Numbered from the stretch's first letter, positions 1 through 9,440 are shown. The stretch: 64,000 nucleotides of DNA from Ruegeria spongiae (GCF_023502395.1 NZ_JAMFMB010000019.1:1-64000), one strand, 5' to 3'. Numbers and translations are program-made. Notes: a model not told the origin generated them from the sequence alone.

Positions 1-279
1 AATTACGAGACCACGAACTGGTCGTCATGTACTGACGGCTTGAAGCAGCGCGGATCGCTTTCGATCTGGTTTTATCCCGAGATGGTCTGGGCACCACCGC
101 CGACTGGCAAACGCGGTCGGCAGCAGCAATTCTGCGAATTATCGGCCCCGACTTGTCTGACCTTAAAGATGTTGTTCGGGATGCCGCTTTGGCAGGAAAC
201 CGGGTTCGGTGAAAGCCTGCTACGGTTGATTGGGTTGGACCGGGCGGTACCGAACTTTAGCACCTTGTGCCGTCGTCAG
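1..279 (+). pseudogene. IS5-family transposase fragment (N-terminal part)
   Basis: The plus strand reads open from the first base and gives the N-terminal part of an IS5-family transposase, with the typical order of an RGSLSIWF-like stretch, PTGKRGRQ, TCLTLKMLFG, GFGESLLRLIGL and the PxFSTLxRRQ motif. Similarity stops abruptly after RRQ near base 279. The frame runs into unrelated residues and a stop at 322-324. The catalytic DDE part is absent, so this is a dead remnant. Its 5' end lies outside the window. Confidence 0.75.
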
Positions 280-371
280 AATCCTCTTGACGTGAAGCTG
301 CCCCCACCGCCTCCAATTCGCTGAGCAGTCCCGAAACCGAAATACGATCTATTCCCTGCCAGCGTCCAACG

Positions 372-533
372 CATCTGGCCGGCTTCCTTGATGCTAACAA
401 TTTCGCTCGCCGACTCAAGGCGCTCCCTGGTTTCACACCTTACAAAGACATCTGCAAAATCCGGACTTCAGAGTCCAATCAATCTATCTTATCAGCGCCA
501 CCTGAGTGGTTCGGTCACACTGTTAGCGCATGA
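372..533 (+). pseudogene. IS481-like transposase fragment (C-terminal end)
   Basis: A short plus-strand frame encodes HLAGFLDANNFARRLKAL followed by PGFTPYKDIC and an ICKIRTSES-like stretch. This resembles the conserved C-terminal end of IS481-type integrases (L-D-A-x-N-F-A-x-R-L-K-x-L-x-G-x-T-P-Y). It has no start and no catalytic core, and its stop at 531-533 overlaps the neighbouring IS3 remnant. The assignment rests on one short conserved block. Confidence 0.5.
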
Positions 534-1335
534 CCGGCTTTTGGTCCATCGGGACGACGGTTTCCGGCGCAGGCGGGTGATATCCCAGAGCACTATGCGG
601 TCGTTTGGTGCTATAGTGTTTCCTCCATTCTTCGATCAGGATTTGTACTTCGCGCAAGCTATAGAAGATTTCGCAGTATCCATTTTCCCAAGGTGATCCT
701 GGTTCGATGTATGCCGTCTTCGCACCGACTGATATTATCCAGTCTTGTTCTACCTGAGCTACGAACTCAGAGCCATTGTCAGACCGAATAAACGACGGCG
801 CCCCGCGCAGCATTACTGGTCGCTTAGGACATCAATAACATCGCCTGAGTTCAGCTTCCGCTTCACTTTGATAGCCAGGCACACCCGGCTGTGTTCATAA
901 AGGATGTTCAAGGTGCGAAACGCCTTTCCGTCATCCGTCCGATGGTGAACGAAATCATGGTTCCAGACATGGTTGCGACGCTCTGGCCACAGGCGCGCGC
1001 ATGATCCGTCATTATACCAGAGACGCCCCTTCTTTTAGTGTTTCATTGGCACTTTCAGCTCCTCCCGTCGCCGCAGTCTTTCCACACGCTTGACGTTCAC
1101 TTGCCAGCCTGCTTCTCTCAGTATTGCTCGATCCGGCGACAGCCATGGCGACCGTATTGGCGCACCAACTCGATCATATCCGCGACCAATCTGTCTTCGT
1201 CGGCTCGCCCACTCGGCAATTTTCGGTGCGTGGATTGATGCCGCTTCAACACGCGGCAAGCACGATACTCTGAGAACCTGCACTGACCGCGAACATGGTC
1301 AATGCAAGTGTGGCGAGGTGCGGGGCTCAGAAGTT
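523..1335 (-). pseudogene. IS3-family transposase OrfB, broken
   Basis: Read on the minus strand, pieces of one integrase follow in order: RACRVLKRHQSTHRKLPSGR and LVADMIELVRQYGRHGCRRI (about 1240-1140), then REAGWQVNVKRVERLRRREE, then RNHVWNHDFVHHRTDDGKAF, and finally IRSDNGSEFVAQ and YIEPGSPWENGYCE. The frame changes near 1136 and near 813, and a TAA near 1036 interrupts it. Relative to the family, about 13 residues that normally follow the GYCE block (SFNARFRDELLNG-like) are missing. This removes the region around the last catalytic glutamate. The product cannot be functional. Confidence 0.8.
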
Positions 1336-1605
1336 TCCCTTTGCGGCCTCCGCCATAATCAACTTGTCCGAGGTCAGATCAGACACGGCCTTTCTAAACC
1401 GCTCATTCTCTTTCTGAAAACGTTTGAGCTCCCTGAGTTGGCCGGTTCCAATAGCGCCATATTGCTTTCGCCAGCGGTAATAAGTCTGCTCTGTTATGCA
1501 AACCTCTCGGATTTCATCCGCCTGCGCCATTCCTTGCCCGACAAGAACCTCAACCTGCCATAGCTTAGTGACAATTTCCTCGGGCTTGTGTCGCTTGGTT
1601 CCCAT
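1327..1605 (-). CDS. IS3-family transposase OrfA (intact frame)
   Basis: The 92-residue product begins with the conserved KRHKPEEI block. A helix-turn-helix follows (ITEQTYYRWRKQYG, about residues 37-50), then a coiled-coil segment rich in LKRFQKENERFRKAV, and it ends in AAKGNF as OrfA proteins of this group do. OrfA binds the ends of the element and helps form the transposase by programmed frameshifting. Since OrfB is dead here, this frame is probably a relic that has not yet decayed. Confidence 0.75.
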   Translation of the reverse strand: MGTKRHKPEEIVTKLWQVEVLVGQGMAQADEIREVCITEQTYYRWRKQYGAIGTGQLRELKRFQKENERFRKAVSDLTSDKLIMAEAAKGNF

Positions 1606-1701
1606 CGAGAATTATCCGTTTTCCTGAACAAAGCGGCGGACCATTTCAGTGGGGGAAGCTCACATCCTCAATCCGATCCACCAGATTCTGGGACTGAACC
1701 A

Positions 1702-2135
1702 CTACCGACTGGCGTCGGTAGGATCGGCGATGTGGTTTTTGAGGTATTGGAAGAGGATGTCTTCGGTGATGGCGCCGTTGGTGATGGAGAAATAGCCCCT
1801 GCCCCAGAACCGGCGCCCCCAATAGCGCCTGCGGATCGCGAGAAACTCCCGTTGCACCTTGCGGGACGAAGGGCCCTACGTCTTGCGCATCATATCTGAG
1901 ATGGCGATCTTCGGCCGCACTGACACGAACATGTGGCCGTGATAGCTCGACACCACCCCGCGCAAGATGTCGACTTCGTTCTCGCAGCAGGCCTGACCGA
2001 AGATGTCGCGTACCCGCAAGCGCAATGCCCCGTCAGCACCTTGTAGCGGTACTTGGTCGACCAGACGATGTGGTAGCTATGAGAGAAAACGCAATGTTTG
2101 CCCGTGTCATACTGCACACTTAACCCGATGCCCAT
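1702..2135 (-). pseudogene. IS200/IS605-family TnpA (HUH transposase), broken
   Basis: From an ATG at 2135 the minus strand reads GKHCVFSHSYHIVWSTKYRY and KVLTG, then shifts frame near 2036. It continues as RLRVRDIFGQACCENEVDIL, then YHGHMFVSVRPKIAISDMM, then REFLAIRRRYWGRRFWGRGY, and ends near ADPTDASR at 1702. The HxH metal-binding motif is visible as HGH, where most relatives have HVH. A TAG at 1876-1878 replaces what is normally a lysine codon. One frameshift and one nonsense codon make it inactive. Confidence 0.8.
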
Positions 2136-2548
2136 CGATCCTGCAGCGAACAAATCACCACCAGCTGTTCCAATTGGGTGCGTTTCACCGCGTCCCGGTC
2201 CTGCTTCCGACGTGCCATGTCCGACTTGTTCAGGGACTTGAGAGCCGTATGGCGAGCGAAGGCCCTGCGCATTTCGGTATCCAACCTTTGCCGCTGGGCG
2301 CGGATCTGCGCCAATTCGGTATTCAGGACCGTCGCCATCTGTCCCGCCCAGCTTTCCCAACGGGCATGGGCACCGCTCTGGGCATAACCAGCATCGGTCT
2401 GAGAGGCACGGCGGCTATGCGCAGCCAGTTCGGCAAGGCGCTGACCGATGGCCGCTTCGCGCTCAACCAGCGATCTGATCTTTTCATATTCGATCAGGTA
2501 TCTTGCTTCGCTGGCGCGGACCAATGTGTCGAGTTTCCCGATCTTCAC
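2120..2548 (-). CDS. FliJ-like coiled-coil protein at the end of the flagellar operon
   Basis: This 142-residue, highly charged, helical protein starts 4 bp inside the end of flhB (ATGA overlap), so it is the last gene of the flhA-fliR-flhB unit. It has no signal peptide or membrane segment. Its size, coiled-coil character and place suggest a FliJ-type export chaperone, but there is no diagnostic motif and the symbol is withheld. The last 15 bases overlap the start of the decayed IS200 gene, so the C-terminus (about VVICSLQDRWASG) may be partly insertion-derived. Confidence 0.55.
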   Translation of the reverse strand: MKIGKLDTLVRASEARYLIEYEKIRSLVEREAAIGQRLAELAAHSRRASQTDAGYAQSGAHARWESWAGQMATVLNTELAQIRAQRQRLDTEMRRAFARHTALKSLNKSDMARRKQDRDAVKRTQLEQLVVICSLQDRWASG

Positions 2549-3633
2549 CGCACCTGCCCCCTGACTTTCTTGCGCATGTCTTCCGCAAAGCGAATCGCGG
2601 CCGCGACAGCGGCATAGTGGTCGGCGTCGATCTCTTGTCCGATCTCGACGCTGGCATGAAGGCTGCGCGCGGTCGGCGGGTCAGAGTGGATGGGCACGCC
2701 GGAGGAGATCGCGGTTTCGCGAATGACCGCCGCGATTTCGTCTACACCCTTCGCGACGCAGACCGGTGCGGAGCCCGGCATGCGCGACCATTTTAGCGCC
2801 ACGGCGAAATGAGTGGGGTTCACGATCACCACATCCGCCTCCGGCACCTCGCGGACCATCTGGTTCATCGCAATTTCCTGGCCCCGCTGGCGGCGGCTGT
2901 TCTTCATATGCGGATCGCCATCCGATTCCTTCATCTCGTCGGTGAATTCCTTTCTGGTCATGCGGTTCTTGCGCAGATGCTCGGCGCGCTGCCACAGAAA
3001 GTCGATGGACCCGATCGCCAACGCGATCACAAACACGATCGTCAGAAACCGCAGGACCGTCGACATCATCAGAACCACAGACGGACGCGCACCGGCCGCC
3101 CCCGAAGTCAGAATGGCATTCAGATCCGCTTTCAAAAACAGCGCCAGGCACAGGCCATAAGTCACAAGCTTGATGAAACTCTTTCCAAATTCGAACAATC
3201 CACTACGCCCGTACTTGTTCTTAGCGTTTGAAATTAGTGAAATTTTCGACAATTTTGGTTTGAGCTTGCTCGGAGCCACCACAAAAGCCTGCTGCGCCAC
3301 AACCGACATCAACACGGCCACGGCGGGTAGCAGAAACAACGGTAGGATCGCGAGGGACACTGTCCGCAGCAACCCCCCGATGGGAGCCTGAGCCGGGCCG
3401 TCGAAGATCAGTTCGGACAACTGATCAGATTGCCCGAGCAGAACGCTCATCGCGGTTCCGGCCTGATTGATCATCGTCGCGCCGAACAGAAAGAGCGTCA
3501 GAATGAAACCGCCATACACCGCCGCGATATTCAAGTCGGCGGATCGGGCGATCTCGCCTTTCTCGCGCGCTTTTTGCAGTTTGCGCGGCGTTGGCTCGAA
3601 TGACTTGTCCTCACCATCCTCGGGGCCGCTCAT
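2545..3633 (-). CDS. flhB: Flagellar export switch protein FlhB
   Basis: The 362-residue product is the membrane component of the flagellar type III export gate that sets substrate specificity. After a hydrophilic start (DKSFEPTPRKLQKAREKGEI) come four membrane segments between about residues 35 and 210, then a cytoplasmic domain with the self-cleavage motif NPTH at residues 272-275. I take the ATG at 3633, which overlaps the fliR stop by 4 bp. A longer frame upstream lies inside fliR and is not credible. The fliJ-like gene follows with another 4 bp overlap. Confidence 0.95.
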   Translation of the reverse strand: MSGPEDGEDKSFEPTPRKLQKAREKGEIARSADLNIAAVYGGFILTLFLFGATMINQAGTAMSVLLGQSDQLSELIFDGPAQAPIGGLLRTVSLAILPLFLLPAVAVLMSVVAQQAFVVAPSKLKPKLSKISLISNAKNKYGRSGLFEFGKSFIKLVTYGLCLALFLKADLNAILTSGAAGARPSVVLMMSTVLRFLTIVFVIALAIGSIDFLWQRAEHLRKNRMTRKEFTDEMKESDGDPHMKNSRRQRGQEIAMNQMVREVPEADVVIVNPTHFAVALKWSRMPGSAPVCVAKGVDEIAAVIRETAISSGVPIHSDPPTARSLHASVEIGQEIDADHYAAVAAAIRFAEDMRKKVRGQVR

Positions 3634-4397
3634 GGCAAAGTCCCCAGCGGATCGGAAAGGGTTTGCAGTAAGGCGTCGTGCCACAAAGCCAGCATCAGGG
3701 GCGCGCCTGCGAACAGCAGAAACAACCCGCCGAAGGTAATGAACGGCGCACCGACAAAAGCCACCATCAGTTGCGGCATGGCGCGATTGATGGCCCCGAG
3801 AGCGAGGTTGTAGACCAGCGATGCGATCACGAAGGGGCTGGCCAGCGATAGCGCAAGCGCGAACATGCGCGCCACCTGGCCAATTCCCCAACTGGTCAGA
3901 TCCTGCGCAGCGATGACACTTCCGATCGGCAAGAGCGCATAGGATTGGATCAGGTATTCCGCCACCCGGACATGCAGGCCAAGCACGACGGCCAGGGTGA
4001 TCCCGGACAAGACCAGCACATGACCCATCGCGGGCATCGGCTCTGCCGCCATGCCGCCCAAAATTTGCGACAGCGAGGTCGCTTGCGCGGCGATGGATCC
4101 GGCAGTTTGCAGCGCCAGAACCAGCAATCTCAGCGCAAGTCCAAACACAAGGCCGGTCAGGATCTCGGCACCGCCAATGCTTAGAATTTGCAAAAAGTTG
4201 AGGACGCCCAGGCCGGGAGTCGCTGGCGCCACGATCAGCGTGAAAACCAGCGCGATCGTCAGTTTAACGCGTGCTGGCAGCGATCTTTCTCCAAACGCGG
4301 GAAACAGTGAGACCGCAGCGCCCACGCGCAGAAACACCATCAGCAAGTGAAGGGCATCCGCGCCCAGCCGGTCTGCGAGAAGGACCGCAGCCTCCAT
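3630..4397 (-). CDS. fliR: Flagellar export gate protein FliR
   Basis: The 255-residue, very hydrophobic protein belongs to the FliR/SctT family, which forms the export gate with FliP and FliQ at the centre of the basal body. The N-terminal block with RVGAAVSLFPAFGERSLPAR is typical, and about six membrane segments follow. Its start shares one base with the flhA stop (TGATG) and its end overlaps flhB by 4 bp, so the three genes are translationally coupled. fliQ, often next to fliR, is not here. Confidence 0.95.
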   Translation of the reverse strand: MEAAVLLADRLGADALHLLMVFLRVGAAVSLFPAFGERSLPARVKLTIALVFTLIVAPATPGLGVLNFLQILSIGGAEILTGLVFGLALRLLVLALQTAGSIAAQATSLSQILGGMAAEPMPAMGHVLVLSGITLAVVLGLHVRVAEYLIQSYALLPIGSVIAAQDLTSWGIGQVARMFALALSLASPFVIASLVYNLALGAINRAMPQLMVAFVGAPFITFGGLFLLFAGAPLMLALWHDALLQTLSDPLGTLP

Positions 4398-6484
4398 CAG
4401 GCCGCAACGACGCCGACCAGCGACGGTCGCGCCTCAAGCCCGATTTCCTCGAAGGACAGAACCGGGTTCGCCAACCCACGTGCGCGCATGATCGTGTGCA
4501 GAAACCTCCTCCGTCGGGTCGAGGTCACCAGGGCCGGGAACACGCCCTGCCGCGAGCTTTGGTCAAACTGTTCCGAAACCCCCTCGCCGAGGCGGCTGAA
4601 AAGATCAGGCGGCAGCGCGATGTCATGGCCGGACGGCACCCCGTCAAGCTGATAGCTGGAAAAGGTATCCTCCCATTCGGGGGCAAGCTGAACCAGTGGG
4701 ATCGTCCCATCCTCGCGTTTCATTTCCGCCACCAACTGGAACCCAAGCCGCTGGCGAACAGCTTCGCAGATATTTTCCGGCTGCGTTGTCGACACCCGTG
4801 CCTCGGCAATCGTTTCCAGGATCAGTGGCATGTTCCTGATCGAGACCCGCTCTTCCAGCAGCAGGCGCAGGACCGAGTGCAGACAATCGATCGGCACCTT
4901 GTCGGGGATCAGTTCGTCGAGCATCTTGCGGTTCGCCTCGGCACGGGTGGCATCGCTGAGTTGCGTCATCTCGGACAGCAGGCGACGCAGGGATTTCAGG
5001 GTGAGCAGCCGCGCGAAATTCTGCTTGATCACCTCCAGCAGATGGGTGGCGAGAATTTCAGGCGGGGTGACAAGCGTCGCCCCGGCCACCGCCGCCGCGT
5101 CCTGATCCTTGGGCGCAATCCAGCGGGCTGGCGCACCATAGACCGGCTCGGCTACATCGGATCCGCCGGGCAGCGCATCGGCCCCGTCAGGCACCAGTGC
5201 CAGTACCAGATCGGGATGCAGTACCCCGCGGACCTGTTCGACGCCCTGAACCTTGATGATGTAGGTGCCTGCAGGCAGTTCGGCTTTGTCGGTCAACCGG
5301 ATGTCAGGCAGAATCAGCCCGTAGACCGAGGCGACGTGGTTGCGCATATTGGCGATCCGTGCATCCAATCCGGTGCCCGGATCCAGCACCATCGCGACAA
5401 GATCGGGCGCAAATTCCAGATGTACGTCGTCAAGATCCAGAATATCGCCAAGCGACATGCGCGGCGCATCCTGTTGCACCTCTTCTTCGGTCGCGGCCTG
5501 TTCGGATGCGAGTGCCGCCCGCAGATGCATTGTGCGCGCGGCAAAACCCAGTACCGCACCACCCAGAATGAACGGCAGAAACGGCAGACCCGGAACCAAT
5601 GCGAACAGCACCATCAGCAGGGCCACCGTTGCCAGGGCTGCGGGGTGGCGGCTCATCTGGGCAAAAAGCGCGGTATCGGTCGCGCCGTGGGTGCCACCGC
5701 GTGCCAGCAGGAGGGCTGACGCGATGGAGATGATCACCGCCGGAATCTGCGACACAAGCCCATCCCCGACCGTCAGGATCGCATAGCTTTCAAACGCTGA
5801 TCCGACGGGCATGTCATGCACGACAACGCCCATGATCAAGCCCATGACCAGATTGAGCAGCGTGATCAACAGACCCGCGACGGCATCACCCTTGACGAAT
5901 TTCGACGCGCCATCCAGCGATCCAAAAAACGTGGTCTCCTGCTGCTCCCGTTCGCGCCGCTCTTTGGCCTCGGTATGGTCTATCGCGCCTGCAGACATGT
6001 CACTGTCGATCGCCAACTGCTTTCCGGGCATGCCGTCCAGCGCGAATCGCGCACCAACCTCGGCCATGCGCGCGGCGCCTTTCGTGATCACCATGAAATT
6101 GACGATCAGCAGAACGCCAAACACAACAAGACCAAGAAAGATGCTGCCACCCATCACGAAATGGGCAAACCCCTCGATCACGCCCCCCGCCGCTGCGGTG
6201 CCGGTGTGCCCTTCACCGATGATCAGTTTGGTCGAGGACACGTTGAGCGACAGGCGCAGCATGAGAGAGGCCAGCAGGATGGTCGGGAAGGACGAAAAAT
6301 CCAGCGGCCGTTCGATGAACAGCGTGATGGTGAAGATCAGGATCGCGAGCGCAAAGGATGCCGCCAAACCGATGTCCAGGATCCAGGCAGGCATTGGCAG
6401 TATCATCATGACGATGACCGCCATGAGCGAAAGCGCCAGCAAGACCGTCGGGCTGAACAGGGCGCTGCTGTTGATTTTCGGCAT
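4397..6484 (-). CDS. flhA: Flagellar export protein FlhA
   Basis: The 695-residue protein is the large export-gate component. The N-terminal half has about eight membrane segments with conserved blocks such as RPLDFSSFPTILLASLMLRL and the following SLNVSSTKLI. The cytoplasmic loop has GARFALDGMPGKQLAIDSDM, the FHIPEP-family signature region. The C-terminal half is the soluble domain that docks chaperone-substrate complexes (LEERVSIRNMPLILETIAE). The length is normal. The gene starts 10 bp downstream of the lytic transglycosylase gene and runs directly into fliR. Confidence 0.96.
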   Translation of the reverse strand: MPKINSSALFSPTVLLALSLMAVIVMMILPMPAWILDIGLAASFALAILIFTITLFIERPLDFSSFPTILLASLMLRLSLNVSSTKLIIGEGHTGTAAAGGVIEGFAHFVMGGSIFLGLVVFGVLLIVNFMVITKGAARMAEVGARFALDGMPGKQLAIDSDMSAGAIDHTEAKERREREQQETTFFGSLDGASKFVKGDAVAGLLITLLNLVMGLIMGVVVHDMPVGSAFESYAILTVGDGLVSQIPAVIISIASALLLARGGTHGATDTALFAQMSRHPAALATVALLMVLFALVPGLPFLPFILGGAVLGFAARTMHLRAALASEQAATEEEVQQDAPRMSLGDILDLDDVHLEFAPDLVAMVLDPGTGLDARIANMRNHVASVYGLILPDIRLTDKAELPAGTYIIKVQGVEQVRGVLHPDLVLALVPDGADALPGGSDVAEPVYGAPARWIAPKDQDAAAVAGATLVTPPEILATHLLEVIKQNFARLLTLKSLRRLLSEMTQLSDATRAEANRKMLDELIPDKVPIDCLHSVLRLLLEERVSIRNMPLILETIAEARVSTTQPENICEAVRQRLGFQLVAEMKREDGTIPLVQLAPEWEDTFSSYQLDGVPSGHDIALPPDLFSRLGEGVSEQFDQSSRQGVFPALVTSTRRRRFLHTIMRARGLANPVLSFEEIGLEARPSLVGVVAA

Positions 6485-6494
6485 GACGGAGACC

Positions 6495-7202
6495 TCAGTT
6501 CAGCGCAAGAAAGGACGTGCCGGTCCCAACGCCCGTAGGCACAAGCGAACCGAGTTGCGTTGATGCGCCACTTGTCAGCGGCATCGCAGTCGTTCCAAGG
6601 CTGGTCGCTCGTCGTACCGGGTCAATTCGGTGTTCCGCTCCCGGAGTGTTGGGCAGTCGGGCGGCAACATCCTTGAATTTCGCGGCATATTGTTGGGCCC
6701 GCCATTGTGTCCTCGAATGATAGGCGCCGGCGGCGGCAGTCCAGTCGCGAAATTCCTTGTGCAGATCCAACAGGAAGCGGGCCGCATGGTCAGCGTTCTT
6801 CTGCGGGTCAAACATTTCCTCAATCGAGCGGAACTTGTTGCCGTGCCAGCGGTAATTGATCTGGAAACAGCCAACGTCGAAATTGCGCGCGCCATCCATG
6901 AAATGCTTGAACACAAAGCTCTGGGCCTCATGCCGCGACGGGAACCAGTACCCTTTTCCGGCAATATTAATCGCCCAGGGCCACGGGTTCAGAGCCCCGT
7001 TCTTGTGCCGCCCCGTTTCGACCCGGGTGATCGCGAGCATGACAGTTTCGGGCACGCCATACCTCTGCGCCGCGTTAATCGCCGCCCTGTCGCAGGCCGC
7101 CGCAGATTGCCCTGGGCGCAAGGCCATCACCGGGGTCGCAATCATCCCGAAAAAAAATACCAGCAAAAGGCCGGTGGCGACTGGTTTTAGGGCATTGGAC
7201 AT
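6495..7202 (-). CDS. Periplasmic lytic transglycosylase, probably flagellar (SltF-like)
   Basis: The product has a cleavable signal peptide (MSNALKPVATGLLLVFFFG to about PVMA) and an SLT-type lysozyme fold with the catalytic glutamate in AITRVETGRHKNGALNPWPW, followed by FDVGCFQINYRWHG and AAGAYHS. I prefer the ATG at 7202, which begins the signal peptide, over the ATG at 7223. Alphaproteobacterial FlgJ lacks a muramidase domain, and a separate enzyme such as Rhodobacter SltF opens the wall for the rod. Placement just before flhA fits that role. The link to SltF is inferred from domain and context. Confidence 0.8.
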   Translation of the reverse strand: MSNALKPVATGLLLVFFFGMIATPVMALRPGQSAAACDRAAINAAQRYGVPETVMLAITRVETGRHKNGALNPWPWAINIAGKGYWFPSRHEAQSFVFKHFMDGARNFDVGCFQINYRWHGNKFRSIEEMFDPQKNADHAARFLLDLHKEFRDWTAAAGAYHSRTQWRAQQYAAKFKDVAARLPNTPGAEHRIDPVRRATSLGTTAMPLTSGASTQLGSLVPTGVGTGTSFLALN

Positions 7203-7286
7203 TCTGTGGAGCCGTATGAACATTCTGTTCTGCCACGCTATTGCGGGGGGATTGATAAATCGTAACCCGGTTCATGCATTGTGATG

Positions 7287-9440
7287 TCAGGGGCGTTCGA
7301 TAACTGACAGAAGGCTTTCGATCCGACTTCGGGTGTCGCGGGCGGATTCGGCCGCTGATTGCGCGGCAGCCAACGAAGGAGCTTCCCCTGGTGCAGGCTC
7401 TAGCGGCAAGCCAGTCGCAAGTTGCCCCGCCTGCTGATATCTGGGGCTGGACCCTTCGGGGATTGCGGCCCATTCTTCGCTGATCCAAAGAGAGCGTGCG
7501 GCCGCCTCCTCCTCGCCCAAAACCTGATAAAGCGCGGCGGCAGAGGCAAGTTCATTGCTTTTGGCAAGCGCTTCCGCCCGAAGGCGCTGGGCATCTTCCC
7601 CCTCGGCGTTTGACAGTTCAAGCAAGGCGCGGCGCGGCAGCCCGGTTTGCAGCGCAGACTGCGCCCGCAGAAGCTTTGCCGTCATCGGAACCCCTGCCGA
7701 TTTAGGTAGATCCAGGTATTTTATCGCCTGTTCTGGGAATCCCAAGCGTTGCAATCGACGCGCCAGCGCAATGCGCAACGGTGTCTCAAGCGCCGAGATT
7801 TGCTCTGCGGACTGATCGGTCGCATGAACCAAGAACGCAATATCTCCTGCATTTTCCACCAGCAACGTCAGAGACTTGCGCCGCAAATCCGTCGCGGCCG
7901 GGTCTGTTGTATACCGTATCGCCGGATGCGCGAAAGCCTCGTCGAAATTGCCACTCAGAGCGAGCGCCAGAGCATGTGTTTGTTGCAATTGTTTACCTTC
8001 GGCGGAACCCTGATATTCCTGCGCGAAAGCGGCAGCAAGCGTCACATTTTCAGGGTCGATTCCAAGGCGATTTTCCCAGGCCGTTTCAATCAGTTCCACC
8101 AGTGCCGCAGGGGCCTCGGGCGGATCCGAGCGGTCGCTGATTACCTCTTCAAGCTGTTCCATTTCCTGTTTAGCATTTCCCGATACCTCAGACAGTTTCG
8201 CCCTCACCATCCGAGCCGCGACCCCGCTGTCGTCCGGACCGGGCACCGCGCGCCGCAACAATATCTGCGCCATGTCGGTCATCCCGGCCTCGACCAGATA
8301 AGTTGCTGCGCGGGGGCCGAGATGGCTGCGCAAATGTGCGGGAAGCGCGAAGAAACCATTCAACATGGCCTCGATATTCGCGTCCTCAGACAGGTTCCTG
8401 TCGGCCAACAGGGCCCAAAACGCCACCAACCCATCGCAGGCTTGCTGACCCGCCACAACGATCGGAGTTGTCGATGATCGCTCATCGATCAAGACGGCGA
8501 TGGCGAGCAATTCGGGGACCAGTTTTGCGCTGCTGGGGCCCAGTTCAAGGGTTGCGGCGGCTTCCGCTCCGAAGCCGAGATAGAGCTGTGCTTTGGCAAG
8601 CCGCCACGTCGCATCGTAATCAAGCCGGTCGAATTCACCGTAAATCCGCAGATGCATTTCACCGAGATTTGCATGGGTTGAAGCGTCACCCCAGTTGTCG
8701 ATATCCAACCGGTCATCGTTCATGCATGCGGTTCGCCGAAGCTCTTCCGAGATGCCATCAAGGATGCCATCCAGATCACGGTCTATGACCGTGGTGGCCC
8801 GGATATTGACCGCCCGTTCATTCAGCGATCTTTGCAGATCTTGCAAGCGATCTGGACCTTGTTGCACACGGTGATCGGCGGTCGGTGCAAGAAGCCCTTG
8901 CGCGATCGCACGCTCCACCTGCGACTGGATCGCGGCACCCTCCAGCGCAACAACAGGCGCGGCAGATGCTTTGGGGGGGGCGTCTGCCAATCTCAACGGA
9001 GGCGGCAAGTGCGCGTTGATCTCGGCCTTGGCAGGAGGGTCGAACACAACCGGCAGATCGACCTGTTTTGCTTCTGATGGCCGCCCGGCCCGGATATCGA
9101 GCACCAATAGAGCGCCGCCCTCTTCAAAGGCGTTAACGACACATTCGCAGTTCAACCCAAGGATCAGCGGCTTGCCCGGTGCGGTTTGGGAGAGCTGTTT
9201 CAGTCGGTCTCGTCCGATTCGCGAATAGACCTTGCTGATATCGAAGAGGAAAGGAGACCCATCCAACTTTAATCGGGCCTCGTCACCGATTTGCACAAGG
9301 TCCCATTCCGCGCCTTTCGGTAGACCAACCGTCAGACGCGTGAAGCTGCCGTGGTCGCCGGATCTCACCACCAGCGGTTCGGCCAGCGCGCCACCAACCA
9401 AGAAGAAAACAGCCAGACCGCATGCGAAAGCCCGGATCAT
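7287..9440 (-). CDS. Large periplasmic helical-repeat protein beside motA (MotC-like candidate)
   Basis: The 717-residue protein has a signal peptide (MIRAFACGLAVFFLVGGALA), a beta-rich N-terminal domain of about 110 residues, and then a long alanine- and leucine-rich helical region with tetratricopeptide-like spacing to the end. It starts inside the motA stop (ATGA, 4 bp overlap), so it is co-translated with the stator gene. I do not recognise a named family. In Sinorhizobium a periplasmic motility protein, MotC, and its chaperone MotE accompany the stator. Here a MotE-like gene lies just upstream of motA, so a MotC-like job is plausible but inferred. Confidence 0.7.
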   Translation of the reverse strand: MIRAFACGLAVFFLVGGALAEPLVVRSGDHGSFTRLTVGLPKGAEWDLVQIGDEARLKLDGSPFLFDISKVYSRIGRDRLKQLSQTAPGKPLILGLNCECVVNAFEEGGALLVLDIRAGRPSEAKQVDLPVVFDPPAKAEINAHLPPPLRLADAPPKASAAPVVALEGAAIQSQVERAIAQGLLAPTADHRVQQGPDRLQDLQRSLNERAVNIRATTVIDRDLDGILDGISEELRRTACMNDDRLDIDNWGDASTHANLGEMHLRIYGEFDRLDYDATWRLAKAQLYLGFGAEAAATLELGPSSAKLVPELLAIAVLIDERSSTTPIVVAGQQACDGLVAFWALLADRNLSEDANIEAMLNGFFALPAHLRSHLGPRAATYLVEAGMTDMAQILLRRAVPGPDDSGVAARMVRAKLSEVSGNAKQEMEQLEEVISDRSDPPEAPAALVELIETAWENRLGIDPENVTLAAAFAQEYQGSAEGKQLQQTHALALALSGNFDEAFAHPAIRYTTDPAATDLRRKSLTLLVENAGDIAFLVHATDQSAEQISALETPLRIALARRLQRLGFPEQAIKYLDLPKSAGVPMTAKLLRAQSALQTGLPRRALLELSNAEGEDAQRLRAEALAKSNELASAAALYQVLGEEEAAARSLWISEEWAAIPEGSSPRYQQAGQLATGLPLEPAPGEAPSLAAAQSAAESARDTRSRIESLLSVIERP

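Larger units (their letters stand above)
523..1605 (-). mobile_element. Decayed IS3-family element (IS407-like group)
   Basis: The minus strand carries the two-gene layout of an IS3-family element: a short helix-turn-helix OrfA (1605 down to 1327) followed by a DDE integrase OrfB (about 1335 down to 523). OrfA is intact, while OrfB carries frameshifts, a stop and an internal deletion. I could not define the terminal inverted repeats. The likely right end is a little beyond 1605, where no other gene is seen up to about 1700. Confidence 0.8.

Noticed and set aside
3634-3891. N-terminal extension of flhB
   Set aside because: It would lie within fliR, lacks family similarity, and the ATG at 3633 matches FlhB starts and the ATGA coupling.
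4271-5719. Long plus-strand frame of 482 codons
   Set aside because: It lies entirely antisense to flhA, which has clear family motifs. High GC content makes long antisense frames common here.
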